From: an uncultured bacterium | Lineage (GTDB): Bacteria > Hydrogenedentota > Hydrogenedentia > Hydrogenedentales > SLHB01 | DNA: 5,047 nt | Assembly: GCA_937928585.1 (NCBI GenBank) | Contig: CALEZK010000512.1 | Location: 1 to 5,047, forward strand | Direction: 5' to 3' | In this document: positions 1 to 5,047 of the stretch, piece after piece | How positions within the stretch are numbered: position 1 is the stretch's first letter | Layout: every line of letters starts with the position of its first letter | Made by a program: the position numbers and the translations under genes | The notes under the pieces: model-generated | The model's database searches: none | Seen by the model: the letters and a program-made list of their open reading frames with translations, nothing else | Told to the model about the DNA's origin: nothing

Positions 1-289
1 GTTGCGTACTGCGCATTCCACAAATTTCGATACGGGACACAAGACTCCAACCGAAATAGGTTGGACTTGGAGACGTGAACTCTGCAAGGGCATTGAAGTT
101 TGACCATCGTCCCAGTCTAACTCTGCTAGTTGGTATGATCAGCGCGACTATAACTCTTCAACCGGATGGTGACGTGCCACGGGCGGCGAGACTTCCAGGT
201 GCGGATCAAGGAAGGTGGGCCGATAGTGAAGAAAATACTTTGGAAACCGACTGAATAATAAGCGCCCAACATCTTCAAGCAAACCGTGA
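1..289. other. Non-coding or degraded region downstream of the operon
   Basis: I see no supportable gene here. Short open stretches exist. A 48-codon minus-strand frame runs 272 to 126 without homology I recognise. A 30-codon plus-strand frame spans 166-258, with a basic tail rich in Lys. A minus-strand frame opens after a stop at 158-160 and runs off the window end with no ATG, though its hydrophobic VIVALII start and later aromatic residues look mildly protein-like. None has a good ribosome binding site, and open runs of this length are expected by chance. The only structured element is the inverted repeat at 46-65. The region may be intergenic or may carry relics of another gene cut by the contig edge. 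Confidence 0.5.
46..65 (-). repeat. Inverted repeat, weak terminator candidate
   Basis: A perfect 7-bp stem, TCCAACC pairing with GGTTGGA, encloses a 6-base loop (GAAATA on the plus strand). A competing pairing, CTCCAA at 45-50 with TTGGAG at 67-72, is also possible. On the minus strand the hairpin lies about 225 bases beyond the stop of the last operon gene and is followed by GTCTTGTG, which is not a real T-run. It could terminate or stabilise the operon transcript, or it may be incidental. It is the only hairpin I noticed between the operon end and the window edge. Confidence 0.3.
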
Positions 290-1417
290 CTAATGCTCAA
301 GGTCTAACTTCAGGCGCTGAAGTGCGTAATACCATTCGAACCTGGATTTCACGTTTGAATTCGAGATACTTTCTGCAACTTCTTCTCCTCCGGCCAGGAT
401 TAAATCTTTTGCAATGTCCGCTCCCGGCAAGAAAAGACCTGCAATTCGGCCAGTCCATTTAATTACGCGATTGCGTCTTTTCGCTCGAAGGTCAGATTTC
501 GCTGTTTCGCTGTGCAATTGAAGCATCCATTCCTTCGTCACGTTCTTGCCGTCCCGAAGAAGCATCCAAAGTTCTGTGCGCAACGATCGCACCGCGCGAT
601 TGTTGTGAATGAATTTTACGATATCTTCTATCCGCTGTGGCAGCAATTCAGGAATGACAATTTGAAACAGGCGGCGAGCTTGATCTGCCATTGCTGAATC
701 AGGCATGGCAGTTTGCTCCAATTCTGTCCATTGGCCGAGATGCAGTCTGTCATAAAACCCTTGCGCATCATCCCAATCGATAAACGGTACTTTGAACTTC
801 TGCCGAAGCAGATCGTTGATTAGAACTTGCGCAATCAGTGGCTTCAATACTTCACGCAAGTCTGAAAGCTCACTGAGTTTTAGGCGATTCCGTTTCGATT
901 CCAATAAATTATGTAAGCGTGCTGATTCGACCGGGTCAACATGGCCATCGCGTCGTTCTAGGTAACTAACGACACCGTAGTGAGCAGTGTCGAATGCTGC
1001 CCGATGCGGTAAACCATATAGACGTTGAAATTCCTCTAACTCTGGACGTAATTGGATCCACTGTGAACGGGCAATAGTAATCCATGGCTTCACATCTTCG
1101 AGTAATTGAGACGACATACTCTCCACTTTCTCACGATAAGGCGCTGTAATTTCTCCGAAGTCCGCCACTTCCAATAGCCCTTCACTTTGCAAAACTTCCA
1201 AACTATGCTGCATTGGCCCTAAAAACCGGCGGCGGCGCTCCTTAACAAAATCAAACGATGTTCTATCGATTATGAATCCTTCCGCAATAAGCAATGATGA
1301 GTAGTCGAGATCAAGGCCATCAATCGCATCTATCGCGATGGGTATGGCATTGTGTTCCTGAAGCTGCGGGCAAACACAGGGGTTGTGCAATCCAAAGGCT
1401 GTGAGAAATACTTTCAC
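290..1417 (-). CDS. Uncharacterised 375-residue protein, fourth gene of the operon
   Basis: I do not recognise this family. I chose the GTG at 1417, 8 bp beyond the upstream gene's stop, because it gives a natural beta-strand-like N-terminus (MKVFLTAFGLHN). The in-frame ATG at 1471 would overlap the upstream gene by 46 bp and add an unlikely Cys-rich leader. Visible features are a hydrophobic/acidic block at residues 25-58 (IPIAIDAIDGLDLDYSSLL), a basic patch ERRRRF near 60-65, and a long charged, helix-rich middle with several Trp (DVKPW, RSQWIQL, FIDWDD, LGQWTEL, ELWMLL). Near the C-terminus (about 319-343) lies a moderately hydrophobic GRIAGLFLPGADIAKDLILAGG stretch (split here: GRIAGLFLPG then ADIAKDLILAGG), then a FEWYYALQRLK tail. 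There is no signal peptide and no clear transmembrane helix, so it is probably cytosolic or peripherally membrane-bound. Position after glycosyltransferase, hydrolase and acyltransferase genes implies a shared pathway, but no reaction can be assigned. The reading frame is uninterrupted and looks real. Confidence 0.8.
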   Translation of the reverse strand: MKVFLTAFGLHNPCVCPQLQEHNAIPIAIDAIDGLDLDYSSLLIAEGFIIDRTSFDFVKERRRRFLGPMQHSLEVLQSEGLLEVADFGEITAPYREKVESMSSQLLEDVKPWITIARSQWIQLRPELEEFQRLYGLPHRAAFDTAHYGVVSYLERRDGHVDPVESARLHNLLESKRNRLKLSELSDLREVLKPLIAQVLINDLLRQKFKVPFIDWDDAQGFYDRLHLGQWTELEQTAMPDSAMADQARRLFQIVIPELLPQRIEDIVKFIHNNRAVRSLRTELWMLLRDGKNVTKEWMLQLHSETAKSDLRAKRRNRVIKWTGRIAGLFLPGADIAKDLILAGGEEVAESISNSNVKSRFEWYYALQRLKLDLEH

Positions 1418-1425
1418 GAGACATG

Positions 1426-2040
1426 CTACGCCGCAGTAAACAGCGGATTTGCTTGCAAATCCCCCCGCCATTCACTTGCAGGAACAATTCTGTTTATGCC
1501 TGATGCAATGTGACCTGGTGGAACATCGCGGGTGATGATTGCTCCAGCACAAATGTATGATTTTGGCCCGATGTTTATACCTCCGGCGATTACCGCTCCA
1601 AATCCAATAAAGGATTGGTAAAAAACTTGGGCTGATAGTTCGGGTGTTTCGTGTTCATCCCAAGATTGTGTGGTGTCTGTTTGTCGATGCACCAGTTGGC
1701 CGAAAATGCGACAATCGTTTCCGATAACACACCTCTCTGCAATAAAGCCACCGATTACACAGTTGCTACCAATAATGGCTTCGTTGCCGACGATCGCCCT
1801 ATAGGTTAAAAGGGTGTCACGTCCAACAGTGGCATTTGGCTCAATGATGCATTGGTGGTCAATGACTACGCCGTCCTCTAAGATCACTCCAATGCCAATT
1901 ACCGCCCCCGCACCAATACTGACACCATGACCGAAAGAACCAGTCCGATATTGAATGTCCACCGGTTCTTTGCCGCCCTGAAAATGCCGAAATGGTTCGT
2001 TTATAACCGCTGTCGGATGAATTTGGGTTGTGGTATTCAT
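1426..2040 (-). CDS. Left-handed beta-helix (hexapeptide) acyltransferase, probable O- or N-acetyltransferase
   Basis: The 204-residue protein carries the imperfect [LIV]-G-x4 hexapeptide repeats of the LbH acyltransferase superfamily, which act as trimers and usually transfer acetyl from acetyl-CoA to sugars or amino sugars. Repeats cover residues about 39-118 (SIGAGAVIGIGV, IVGNEAIIGSNCVIGGF, CVIGNDCRIFG). An acidic loop (about 121-138, DTTQSWDEHETPE) interrupts the helix. The coil resumes with FIGFGAVIAGGINIGPKSYI and ends with the common GAIITRDVPPGHIASG closing turn. His118 in QLVHRQ, just before the loop, is a candidate catalytic base. I chose the ATG at 2038-2040 because it shares an ATGA with the upstream hydrolase stop, the classic coupled-translation arrangement; an ATG at 2064 is in frame but less likely, and neither has a strong Shine-Dalgarno. 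The enzyme is expected in the cytosol. The family is clear; the acceptor is unknown. Confidence 0.88.
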   Translation of the reverse strand: MNTTTQIHPTAVINEPFRHFQGGKEPVDIQYRTGSFGHGVSIGAGAVIGIGVILEDGVVIDHQCIIEPNATVGRDTLLTYRAIVGNEAIIGSNCVIGGFIAERCVIGNDCRIFGQLVHRQTDTTQSWDEHETPELSAQVFYQSFIGFGAVIAGGINIGPKSYICAGAIITRDVPPGHIASGINRIVPASEWRGDLQANPLFTAA

Positions 2041-2867
2041 GACGCTCGTTGTATTTGAGAGCAAATCTCGGCAACGATTCGATTAAAATTGCGCTGCGAT
2101 GCTTCGCTCTCGCCGGTTTCATCGTCTTGGTCAGTAAAACCATGGTCCATTCGCGGAATGCCAATAAAACGAACATGGGCAAGGGACTTAGTGTATTTCT
2201 TTGTAAGCGCAAATGAAACCATCGAATCAGCTTGCCCGTGGATAACAAGCGTCGGTGTGTGTATCTTACGGAGTACTGTGTAAGGTTTCAAGAATTGCAT
2301 TTCGATGAGGAGTTTAGCGTCAATCTCGAAGGTACTATTCATTTTAAGGGTACCTTCTGTGAAAGCCTTTTGGATGGTGTGCTCATTAAATAATTCTGAA
2401 GCCCATTCCGTTGTCGGGTAAAGAAATGTGGATGAATAGTCTAGGACTGGGCAAACAAAATTCAGAGTCCCCACAATTTGCGGCCGCAGCGCGGAAAAGA
2501 GAATTGCCGGTGGGGAGCCAAAGCTGCATCCCAACAAGTGAATTCTATTGGCACTCGAGCGCTTAATAAGCCAATCAACGGCAGCCATAACGTCAAGAAC
2601 TTGGGATGCTACGCTAAACCTTGTTGAGGGTTCAGAACTTTCACCATGACCTCGAAAGTCTATACGCAAGGAGGCAATGTCTCGTTCCGCAAAAGCACGT
2701 GCCAAGTTCCCAAAAAAATTTCCCCATTCGTTTTTTTGAGTCGTAATGCCGTGCAGCATTAAGATATGGGCGACAGGATTGATGGCGGGCCTCATTTCAA
2801 TTGCGGGAATCCGCACGCCGTCAGCGGCTGTTAAAGTTAAAGCAGTTTCGGTATATTGCGAAGCCAT
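2037..2867 (-). CDS. Alpha/beta hydrolase (serine hydrolase family)
   Basis: This 276-residue protein has a complete alpha/beta-hydrolase signature. HILMLHGITTQKNEW (about 34-48) supplies the oxyanion HG. RIDFRGHGESSE (about 68-79) is the usual strand and loop that follow. The nucleophile elbow GCSFG gives Ser115, HGQADSMV gives the acid Asp214, and RMDHGF gives His242, so the Ser-Asp-His triad is intact. There is no signal peptide or membrane segment, so it is probably cytosolic. The fold covers esterases, thioesterases and acyl-transfer enzymes; I cannot tell which from sequence alone. Its start lies inside the last codons of the glycosyltransferase gene (31-bp overlap) and its stop shares ATGA with the acyltransferase start, so translation is probably coupled on both sides. 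Next to an acyltransferase it might remove or exchange acyl groups, or release a product from a carrier; this is inference. Confidence 0.9.
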   Translation of the reverse strand: MASQYTETALTLTAADGVRIPAIEMRPAINPVAHILMLHGITTQKNEWGNFFGNLARAFAERDIASLRIDFRGHGESSEPSTRFSVASQVLDVMAAVDWLIKRSSANRIHLLGCSFGSPPAILFSALRPQIVGTLNFVCPVLDYSSTFLYPTTEWASELFNEHTIQKAFTEGTLKMNSTFEIDAKLLIEMQFLKPYTVLRKIHTPTLVIHGQADSMVSFALTKKYTKSLAHVRFIGIPRMDHGFTDQDDETGESEASQRNFNRIVAEICSQIQRAS

Positions 2868-3859
2868 AAGTAGTCGTTAAGTTCACTTTTTACTGCCTGC
2901 ATAAATTGCACAAAATCATGCGGAACGAAAAGTGCCAAAGCTTTTGTCGCTAAGTGAATAGTTTGACGAAGCTTTACATCGGTACACGCGGCGTAAAGAT
3001 CAACAAGCCACTGACGTCGTTCCAGGCAAATATGCGCCCAGTAATCTGCCGATAGCGATTCGGCTGAATGGATGACATCATGAAGAGGAAGTAAACCAGT
3101 AATTACGGCTTCGCCAAACTCTTCGAATCTGACGCGGTTGTCGTCTAGCCAAGGTGAGTGTGCTTCTTGCTTCACTTCTCCTATCACAGAGCCTGATCGG
3201 CGAGTTAAATTGTGCAACACAAAAATCCAATCCTCATTGTAAATGTACGGAAAAAACCCTTCTACGGAATCCACAAGCATAAAAAGACAATTCCCTCCGG
3301 GTAGTGTTTCCGAAGGCGAGCTTGTAACCATCCGGTGAATGTGATCAATCGTCGAAACGTCAGGAAAGTCGAAGACGTAAAAGCCAGATATCGGGGAATC
3401 TTGAGACAACGCTGCCGTCGCTGCCTTTACTTGATTAGTTGTGATAGTAATGTCATCATCCAATAAGCAGATGCGTCGCAACCCACTTAAACGCGCGAGA
3501 TGGAGCGCCAAATTGCGCTTGGTGGGAAGATCGTAATGCGCGCCAGCAATTCGCGATGGATTGTGAGACGAGCTTCGACAAAGAAAGTTTCTGTGGATTT
3601 CCGTGATAGCTTCACTCGAAAGAACACGCACGTTGCGCGGAAATGTTCTCTTGGATTGGAAAGAGTCTAATGCTAGGCCCGTGGGCAAAACATAAATTGC
3701 TTCGGCAAGCGAAGCGAGAAGTTCTACCTGTCGCAAAAACGTGCTTGCTGCGCGGCAAGTGGGAACGAAAATGGCATCGAGTCTAAAACTCTCTCCGCAT
3801 CGGCTAAAATCCTCATTCTTATCTATTAGGGGCTGTCTTGTGATTGGCTTGCACTTCAT
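2837..3859 (-). CDS. GT-A-type glycosyltransferase-like protein, first gene of the operon
   Basis: From the ATG at 3859 the protein has 340 residues. The N-terminal half looks like a GT-A nucleotide-sugar-binding domain. A first beta strand (LDAIFVPTCRA, about 27-37) leads to YDLPTKRNLAL (about 109-119), a Lys/Arg-Asn segment common before the metal site in GT2-like enzymes. It is followed by RRICLLDDDITIT, with Asp134-Asp136 as the DxD-type metal-binding triplet. LPGGNCLFM (about 186-194) and YNEDWIFVL (about 207-215) fit the acceptor side and the conserved ED of GT2-like enzymes. The C-terminal third is helical without transmembrane segments, so the enzyme is probably cytosolic. An in-frame TTG at 3892 would add 11 residues; neither start has a good Shine-Dalgarno, and I prefer ATG. 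It likely transfers a sugar from an activated donor; donor and acceptor are unknown. The exact CAZy family is not assignable here. Confidence 0.75.
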   Translation of the reverse strand: MKCKPITRQPLIDKNEDFSRCGESFRLDAIFVPTCRAASTFLRQVELLASLAEAIYVLPTGLALDSFQSKRTFPRNVRVLSSEAITEIHRNFLCRSSSHNPSRIAGAHYDLPTKRNLALHLARLSGLRRICLLDDDITITTNQVKAATAALSQDSPISGFYVFDFPDVSTIDHIHRMVTSSPSETLPGGNCLFMLVDSVEGFFPYIYNEDWIFVLHNLTRRSGSVIGEVKQEAHSPWLDDNRVRFEEFGEAVITGLLPLHDVIHSAESLSADYWAHICLERRQWLVDLYAACTDVKLRQTIHLATKALALFVPHDFVQFMQAVKSELNDYLWLRNIPKLL

Positions 3860-3898
3860 GAATATGGGTTGTGCTTGTAGTGGCTCAACCAACGCATC

Positions 3899-3912
3899 AG
3901 TATGGAAATACT
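3899..3912. promoter_or_regulatory. Short palindrome in the operon leader, possible operator
   Basis: AGTAT and ATACT flank the four bases GGAA, giving a 14-bp near-palindrome about 15-30 bases downstream of the expected transcription start. AAATACT occurs twice: inside this palindrome (3906-3912) and again over the -10 region (3933-3939), 27 bp apart. The arrangement could bind a regulator or form a leader hairpin. At this length it may also be chance in AT-rich DNA. Confidence 0.25.
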
Positions 3913-3934
3913 TGCGTTGTGGTTCGACGCTTAA

Positions 3935-3964
3935 ATACTAGCACGCAAATGAGGGTTTTGACAA
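3935..3964 (-). promoter_or_regulatory. Sigma70-type promoter candidate for the four-gene operon
   Basis: On the minus strand TTGTCA (3959-3964) is a near-consensus -35 box, and TAGTAT (3935-3940) is a 4/6 match to the -10 box, preceded by an extended TGC. The spacer is 18 bp. The predicted start near 3928 leaves a leader of about 70 bases before the glycosyltransferase ATG at 3859. It is the only good promoter I see upstream of the cassette, and the overlapping downstream genes leave little room for internal ones. The -10 box also lies within the double AAATACT motif. Confidence 0.5.
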
Positions 3965-4228
3965 CGTTTCGCTTTCGCCCACCCGTGCGTATTCCCCGGA
4001 GAGGCCTTTTTTAGGCTGGCAGGAGTAACAGTCAATTGAAAGCAGAATTCCTCATCAGGATGTATATTTGCTGGCGCAGGGATATCTACTTTCGAAATCA
4101 GCGCACCTTTCATCCGAAGCTAATGTGTTGTGGATTGTCCTAGTGGTAATGCGTGTTGGGCCATGAAGGTGCTCATGGAATTATCGGAAGCCTTCGATTC
4201 ATGGCGTTGATTTGATCGCTTGAACGTG
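3965..4228. other. Region without a convincing gene, between operon promoter and mobile-element remnants
   Basis: A minus-strand 60-codon frame starts with an ATG at 4113 and ends at 3931, inside the promoter. Its N-terminal half (MKGALISKVDIPAPANIHPD, then EEFCFQLTVTP) looks mildly protein-like, but it has no clear ribosome binding site and I recognise no family. A second minus-strand frame (stop at 4120) overlaps the SymE-like sequence out of phase and looks like a shadow. The DNA is probably the eroded boundary between the mobile backbone and the inserted cassette, plus upstream promoter sequence. I found no tRNA, terminator or clear repeat in it. Confidence 0.45.
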
Positions 4229-4381
4229 TCAAGAAGTTGGTAGGAACAAGTGAATCTCCATATCTCCAGATGTGGTGTGTGTGGCGCTGACAGGCGTTCC
4301 AGCCTTAAGCCCAGCACTTTCAAGCCAACAATCCTTGAGGCGGTGCATGGGCTTGAGCTTTGTGAGAGGTTTCAGTTCCAT
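4229..4381 (-). pseudogene. SymE-like domain remnant
   Basis: In one minus-strand frame the 50 residues from the ATG at 4379-4381 include KPLTKLKPMHRLKDCWLESA followed by GLKAGTPV. This resembles the SymE-type toxin domain pattern, in which a Leu-x-x-x-W-Leu-x-x-A-G-F segment is followed by G-x-x-V and then a short beta strand. After GTPV the expected strand with a Gly-Cys-Leu-Val pattern is replaced by an unrelated Thr-rich tail, and the frame stops at 4229. SymE proteins are SOS-linked toxins with an AbrB-like fold, known from E. coli and many mobile elements. The start has no good ribosome binding site and its frame is continuous with the upstream thioredoxin-like relic. I read it as a degenerate or truncated copy; an unrelated short ORF is possible. 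Confidence 0.35.
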
Positions 4382-4622
4382 GCTTAGATTTGAAGCCGAG
4401 AGGTCGCTTGCCTTGCCTTGCGTGCCGACGAACTGCTGCTTTCCATCCCGCACGAACAAAGTAGTAGCTGGCGTGGAACGGAACCCCATGCCTTTGGCAA
4501 TCAGGCGCTGTGGCATGCAGCAAATCGACACAGTAGCATGTATAACCCGCGTCAATGCATGGCGCGACCATGTGCCCGGTGTAATCGAAGAGGCTGATGG
4601 TGATCTCGCACTCAGACCTCAT
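4320..4622 (-). pseudogene. N-terminal fragment of a phage/ICE-type SAM-dependent methyltransferase-like protein
   Basis: The frame opens at the ATG 4620-4622. Residues 6-36 (EITISLFDYTGHMVAP then CIDAGYTCYCVDLLH) resemble the start of DNA-methyltransferase-like proteins found on phages and integrative elements. There, SLFDYTG or a similar string forms SAM-binding motif I, and an acidic residue in a YxC(V/F)D string ends the second strand. After residue 36 (position about 4515) the similarity stops abruptly and the frame becomes low-complexity, ending at 4320. At about 100 codons, with only 36 meaningful, it is far shorter than a working methyltransferase and lacks any catalytic motif. It starts about 90 bases beyond the radC-like terminator and lacks a clear ribosome binding site. 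A frameshift near 4615 may also separate it from the 19-codon frame at 4612-4671. Confidence 0.45.
4415..4510 (-). pseudogene. Possible C-terminal fragment of a thioredoxin-fold (Dsb-like) protein
   Basis: In the minus-strand frame +1 relative to the methyltransferase-like fragment, 32 residues read QRLIAKGMGFRSTPATTLFV followed by RDGKQQFVGTQG. A G-x-x-x-T-P string before a hydrophobic strand, then a short Asp/Asn-Gly-Lys turn and another strand, is the typical cis-proline half of thioredoxin-fold proteins such as DsbC/DsbG. No CxxC motif is present because the N-terminal half is missing. The similarity begins within about 5 bp of where the methyltransferase similarity ends, so the two pieces were probably joined by a deletion. 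The assignment rests on a short motif and could be wrong. Confidence 0.3.
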
Positions 4623-4671
4623 GCTGGCCGGCGTTATCGTTGCTCAATTGGCTTCGTTGTGGATGGTTCAT
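4612..4671 (-). other. 19-codon frame, possibly the displaced N-terminus of the methyltransferase-like fragment
   Basis: An ATG at 4669-4671 begins a hydrophilic peptide (MNHPQRSQLSNDNAGQHEV) that stops at 4612-4614, overlapping the next ATG at 4622 in another frame. A single-base frameshift near 4615 would join it to CEITISLFDYTG. It may be the original N-terminus of that protein, a tiny leader ORF, or chance. No strong ribosome binding site precedes it. Confidence 0.2.
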
Positions 4672-4712
4672 GGATTGGTTTTTGAAAGGTTTGCAACGGA
4701 TTGTTAATGGAT

Positions 4713-4747
4713 GAAAAAGGGAACCCGACCAGACATGGTTGGGTTCC
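4713..4747 (-). terminator. Rho-independent terminator of the radC-like gene
   Basis: An 11-bp stem (4720-4730 with 4737-4747, one G-T wobble) closes a 6-base loop. On the minus strand it reads GGAACCCAACC, loop ATGTCT, GGTCGGGTTCC, then CTTTTTC. The stem base lies 7 bp beyond the TGA of the radC-like gene, so it separates that transcript from the remnants that follow. Confidence 0.9.
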
Positions 4748-4754
4748 GTGAATC

Positions 4755-4998
4755 TCAACTGTAGAAGTAACCCAGCTCCCGCAATGAACGGTGCGCGGGT
4801 TGTCCAAGGATGATGTGATCGATCACGTCGATCTTCATGAGTTGCCCGGCGTGAATCAGGTCGCGCGTGACCTTGATATCCGCTTCCGAGGGCGAGGCAT
4901 CGCCGGACGGGTGGTTGTGCATGAGCACGATGGCGGAGGCGGCAACCGCGACGGCGGTCCGGAACACCTCGCGCGGATGCACGAGGATGGTGTCCAAC
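4755..4998 (-). CDS. radC: RadC-family JAB/MPN+ domain protein, C-terminal part only
   Basis: Only the last 80 codons are genomic; the 5' part is lost where adapter sequence begins at 4999. The fragment starts LDTILVHPREVFR, the typical RadC segment before the metal site, and contains HNHPSGD followed by SPSEAD. His27, His29, Ser37 and Asp40 of the fragment fit the JAMM metal-binding pattern H-x-H-x7-S-x-x-D. The C-terminus DHIILG and SLRELGYFYS is typical of the family. Full-length members are commonly 150-230 residues; the upstream catalytic Glu and any helix-hairpin-helix region are not visible. RadC-family genes are frequent on integrative and conjugative elements and phages; the biochemical role is not settled, and the original DNA-repair assignment has been questioned. 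GC is much higher than in the operon. The ORF start at 5027 (MGSEMCIRDR) is adapter-encoded and must not be used. The gene symbol is the family name, not a claim of orthology to chromosomal radC. Confidence 0.92.
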
Positions 4999-5047
4999 CT
5001 GTCTCTTATACACATCTCCGAGCCCACGAGACAGGCAGAAATCTCGT
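4999..5047. other. Illumina Nextera adapter and index (sequencing artefact)
   Basis: Positions 4999-5017 read CTGTCTCTTATACACATCT, the transposase mosaic end. They are followed by CCGAGCCCACGAGAC, the 8-base string AGGCAGAA matching a standard Nextera i7 index (N703), and ATCTCGT, the start of the flow-cell primer. This is untrimmed read-through retained by the assembler. Translated on the minus strand it yields MGSEMCIRDR in one frame and MYKRQ in another, both well-known contaminant peptides in protein databases. True genomic sequence ends at 4998. Confidence 0.98.

Noticed and set aside
512..697. Plus-strand 61-codon frame; similar short frames at 2089-2283 and 3741-3941
   Set aside because: All are antisense to well-supported minus-strand genes and show no domain or ribosome binding site.
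1859..2248. 129-codon minus-strand frame
   Set aside because: It lies out of phase across the end of the hydrolase and the start of the acyltransferase, both of which have clear family motifs.
3857..3892. TTG at 3892 as the start of the glycosyltransferase
   Set aside because: It would add 11 poorly conserved-looking residues and has no ribosome binding site; the ATG at 3859 is the more economical start, though not proven.
4005..4022. Small AGGCC / T-run / AGGCT hairpin as a terminator
   Set aside because: The stem is only about 4 bp and the T-run lies in the loop, not after the stem.
4120..4323. 67-codon minus-strand frame
   Set aside because: It overlaps the SymE-like stretch out of phase and has no recognisable motif.
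4272..4685. 137-codon plus-strand open frame
   Set aside because: It is antisense to the methyltransferase-like, thioredoxin-like and SymE-like stretches, shows no recognisable domain, and has a composition typical of a shadow frame.
4612..5013. 133-codon minus-strand frame beginning MYKRQ
   Set aside because: Its start is encoded by Nextera adapter, and its body is an out-of-phase reading of the radC-like gene followed by the terminator.
1..5047. CRISPR array, tRNA, rRNA, complete insertion sequence or attachment site
   Set aside because: I saw no regularly spaced repeats, cloverleaf, rRNA-like sequence, transposase with terminal repeats, or tRNA-end direct repeats.

Overview
The window looks like one end of an assembly contig from a Gram-negative bacterium; I cannot place it taxonomically. 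It joins an AT-richer gene cassette to a GC-rich mobile-element backbone. All supported genes lie on the minus strand, so they read from high to low coordinates. By hand count GC is about 69% in positions 4861-4980 (radC-like gene) and about 40% in 2341-2460 (hydrolase gene), which suggests the two halves have different origins.

Right end (4755-5047): positions 4999-5047 are Illumina Nextera adapter with an i7 index, not genomic DNA. The adapter interrupts a RadC-family JAB/MPN+ gene, leaving its last 80 codons (4755-4998). That gene ends in a clear rho-independent terminator (4713-4747).

Middle (about 3965-4712): no intact gene is evident. Three short stretches in two frames resemble the N-terminus of a phage/ICE-type SAM-dependent methyltransferase, the C-terminus of a thioredoxin-fold (Dsb-like) protein, and a SymE-like domain. 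The first two meet within about 5 bp with a change of frame, which suggests deletions in a decaying mobile element. The family calls here are weak to moderate.

Left part (290-3964): a promoter candidate (3935-3964) precedes four tightly packed genes: a GT-A-type glycosyltransferase, an alpha/beta hydrolase, a left-handed beta-helix (hexapeptide) acyltransferase and a 375-residue protein I do not recognise. They overlap by 31 bp and 4 bp, and the last two are separated by 8 bp, so they form one operon. A plausible inference is that they build or modify a glycan or a small glycosylated/acylated compound in the cytosol; the substrate cannot be read from the sequence. The unknown fourth protein is the least explained part.

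Positions 1-289 hold no convincing gene, only a 7-bp inverted repeat downstream of the operon.
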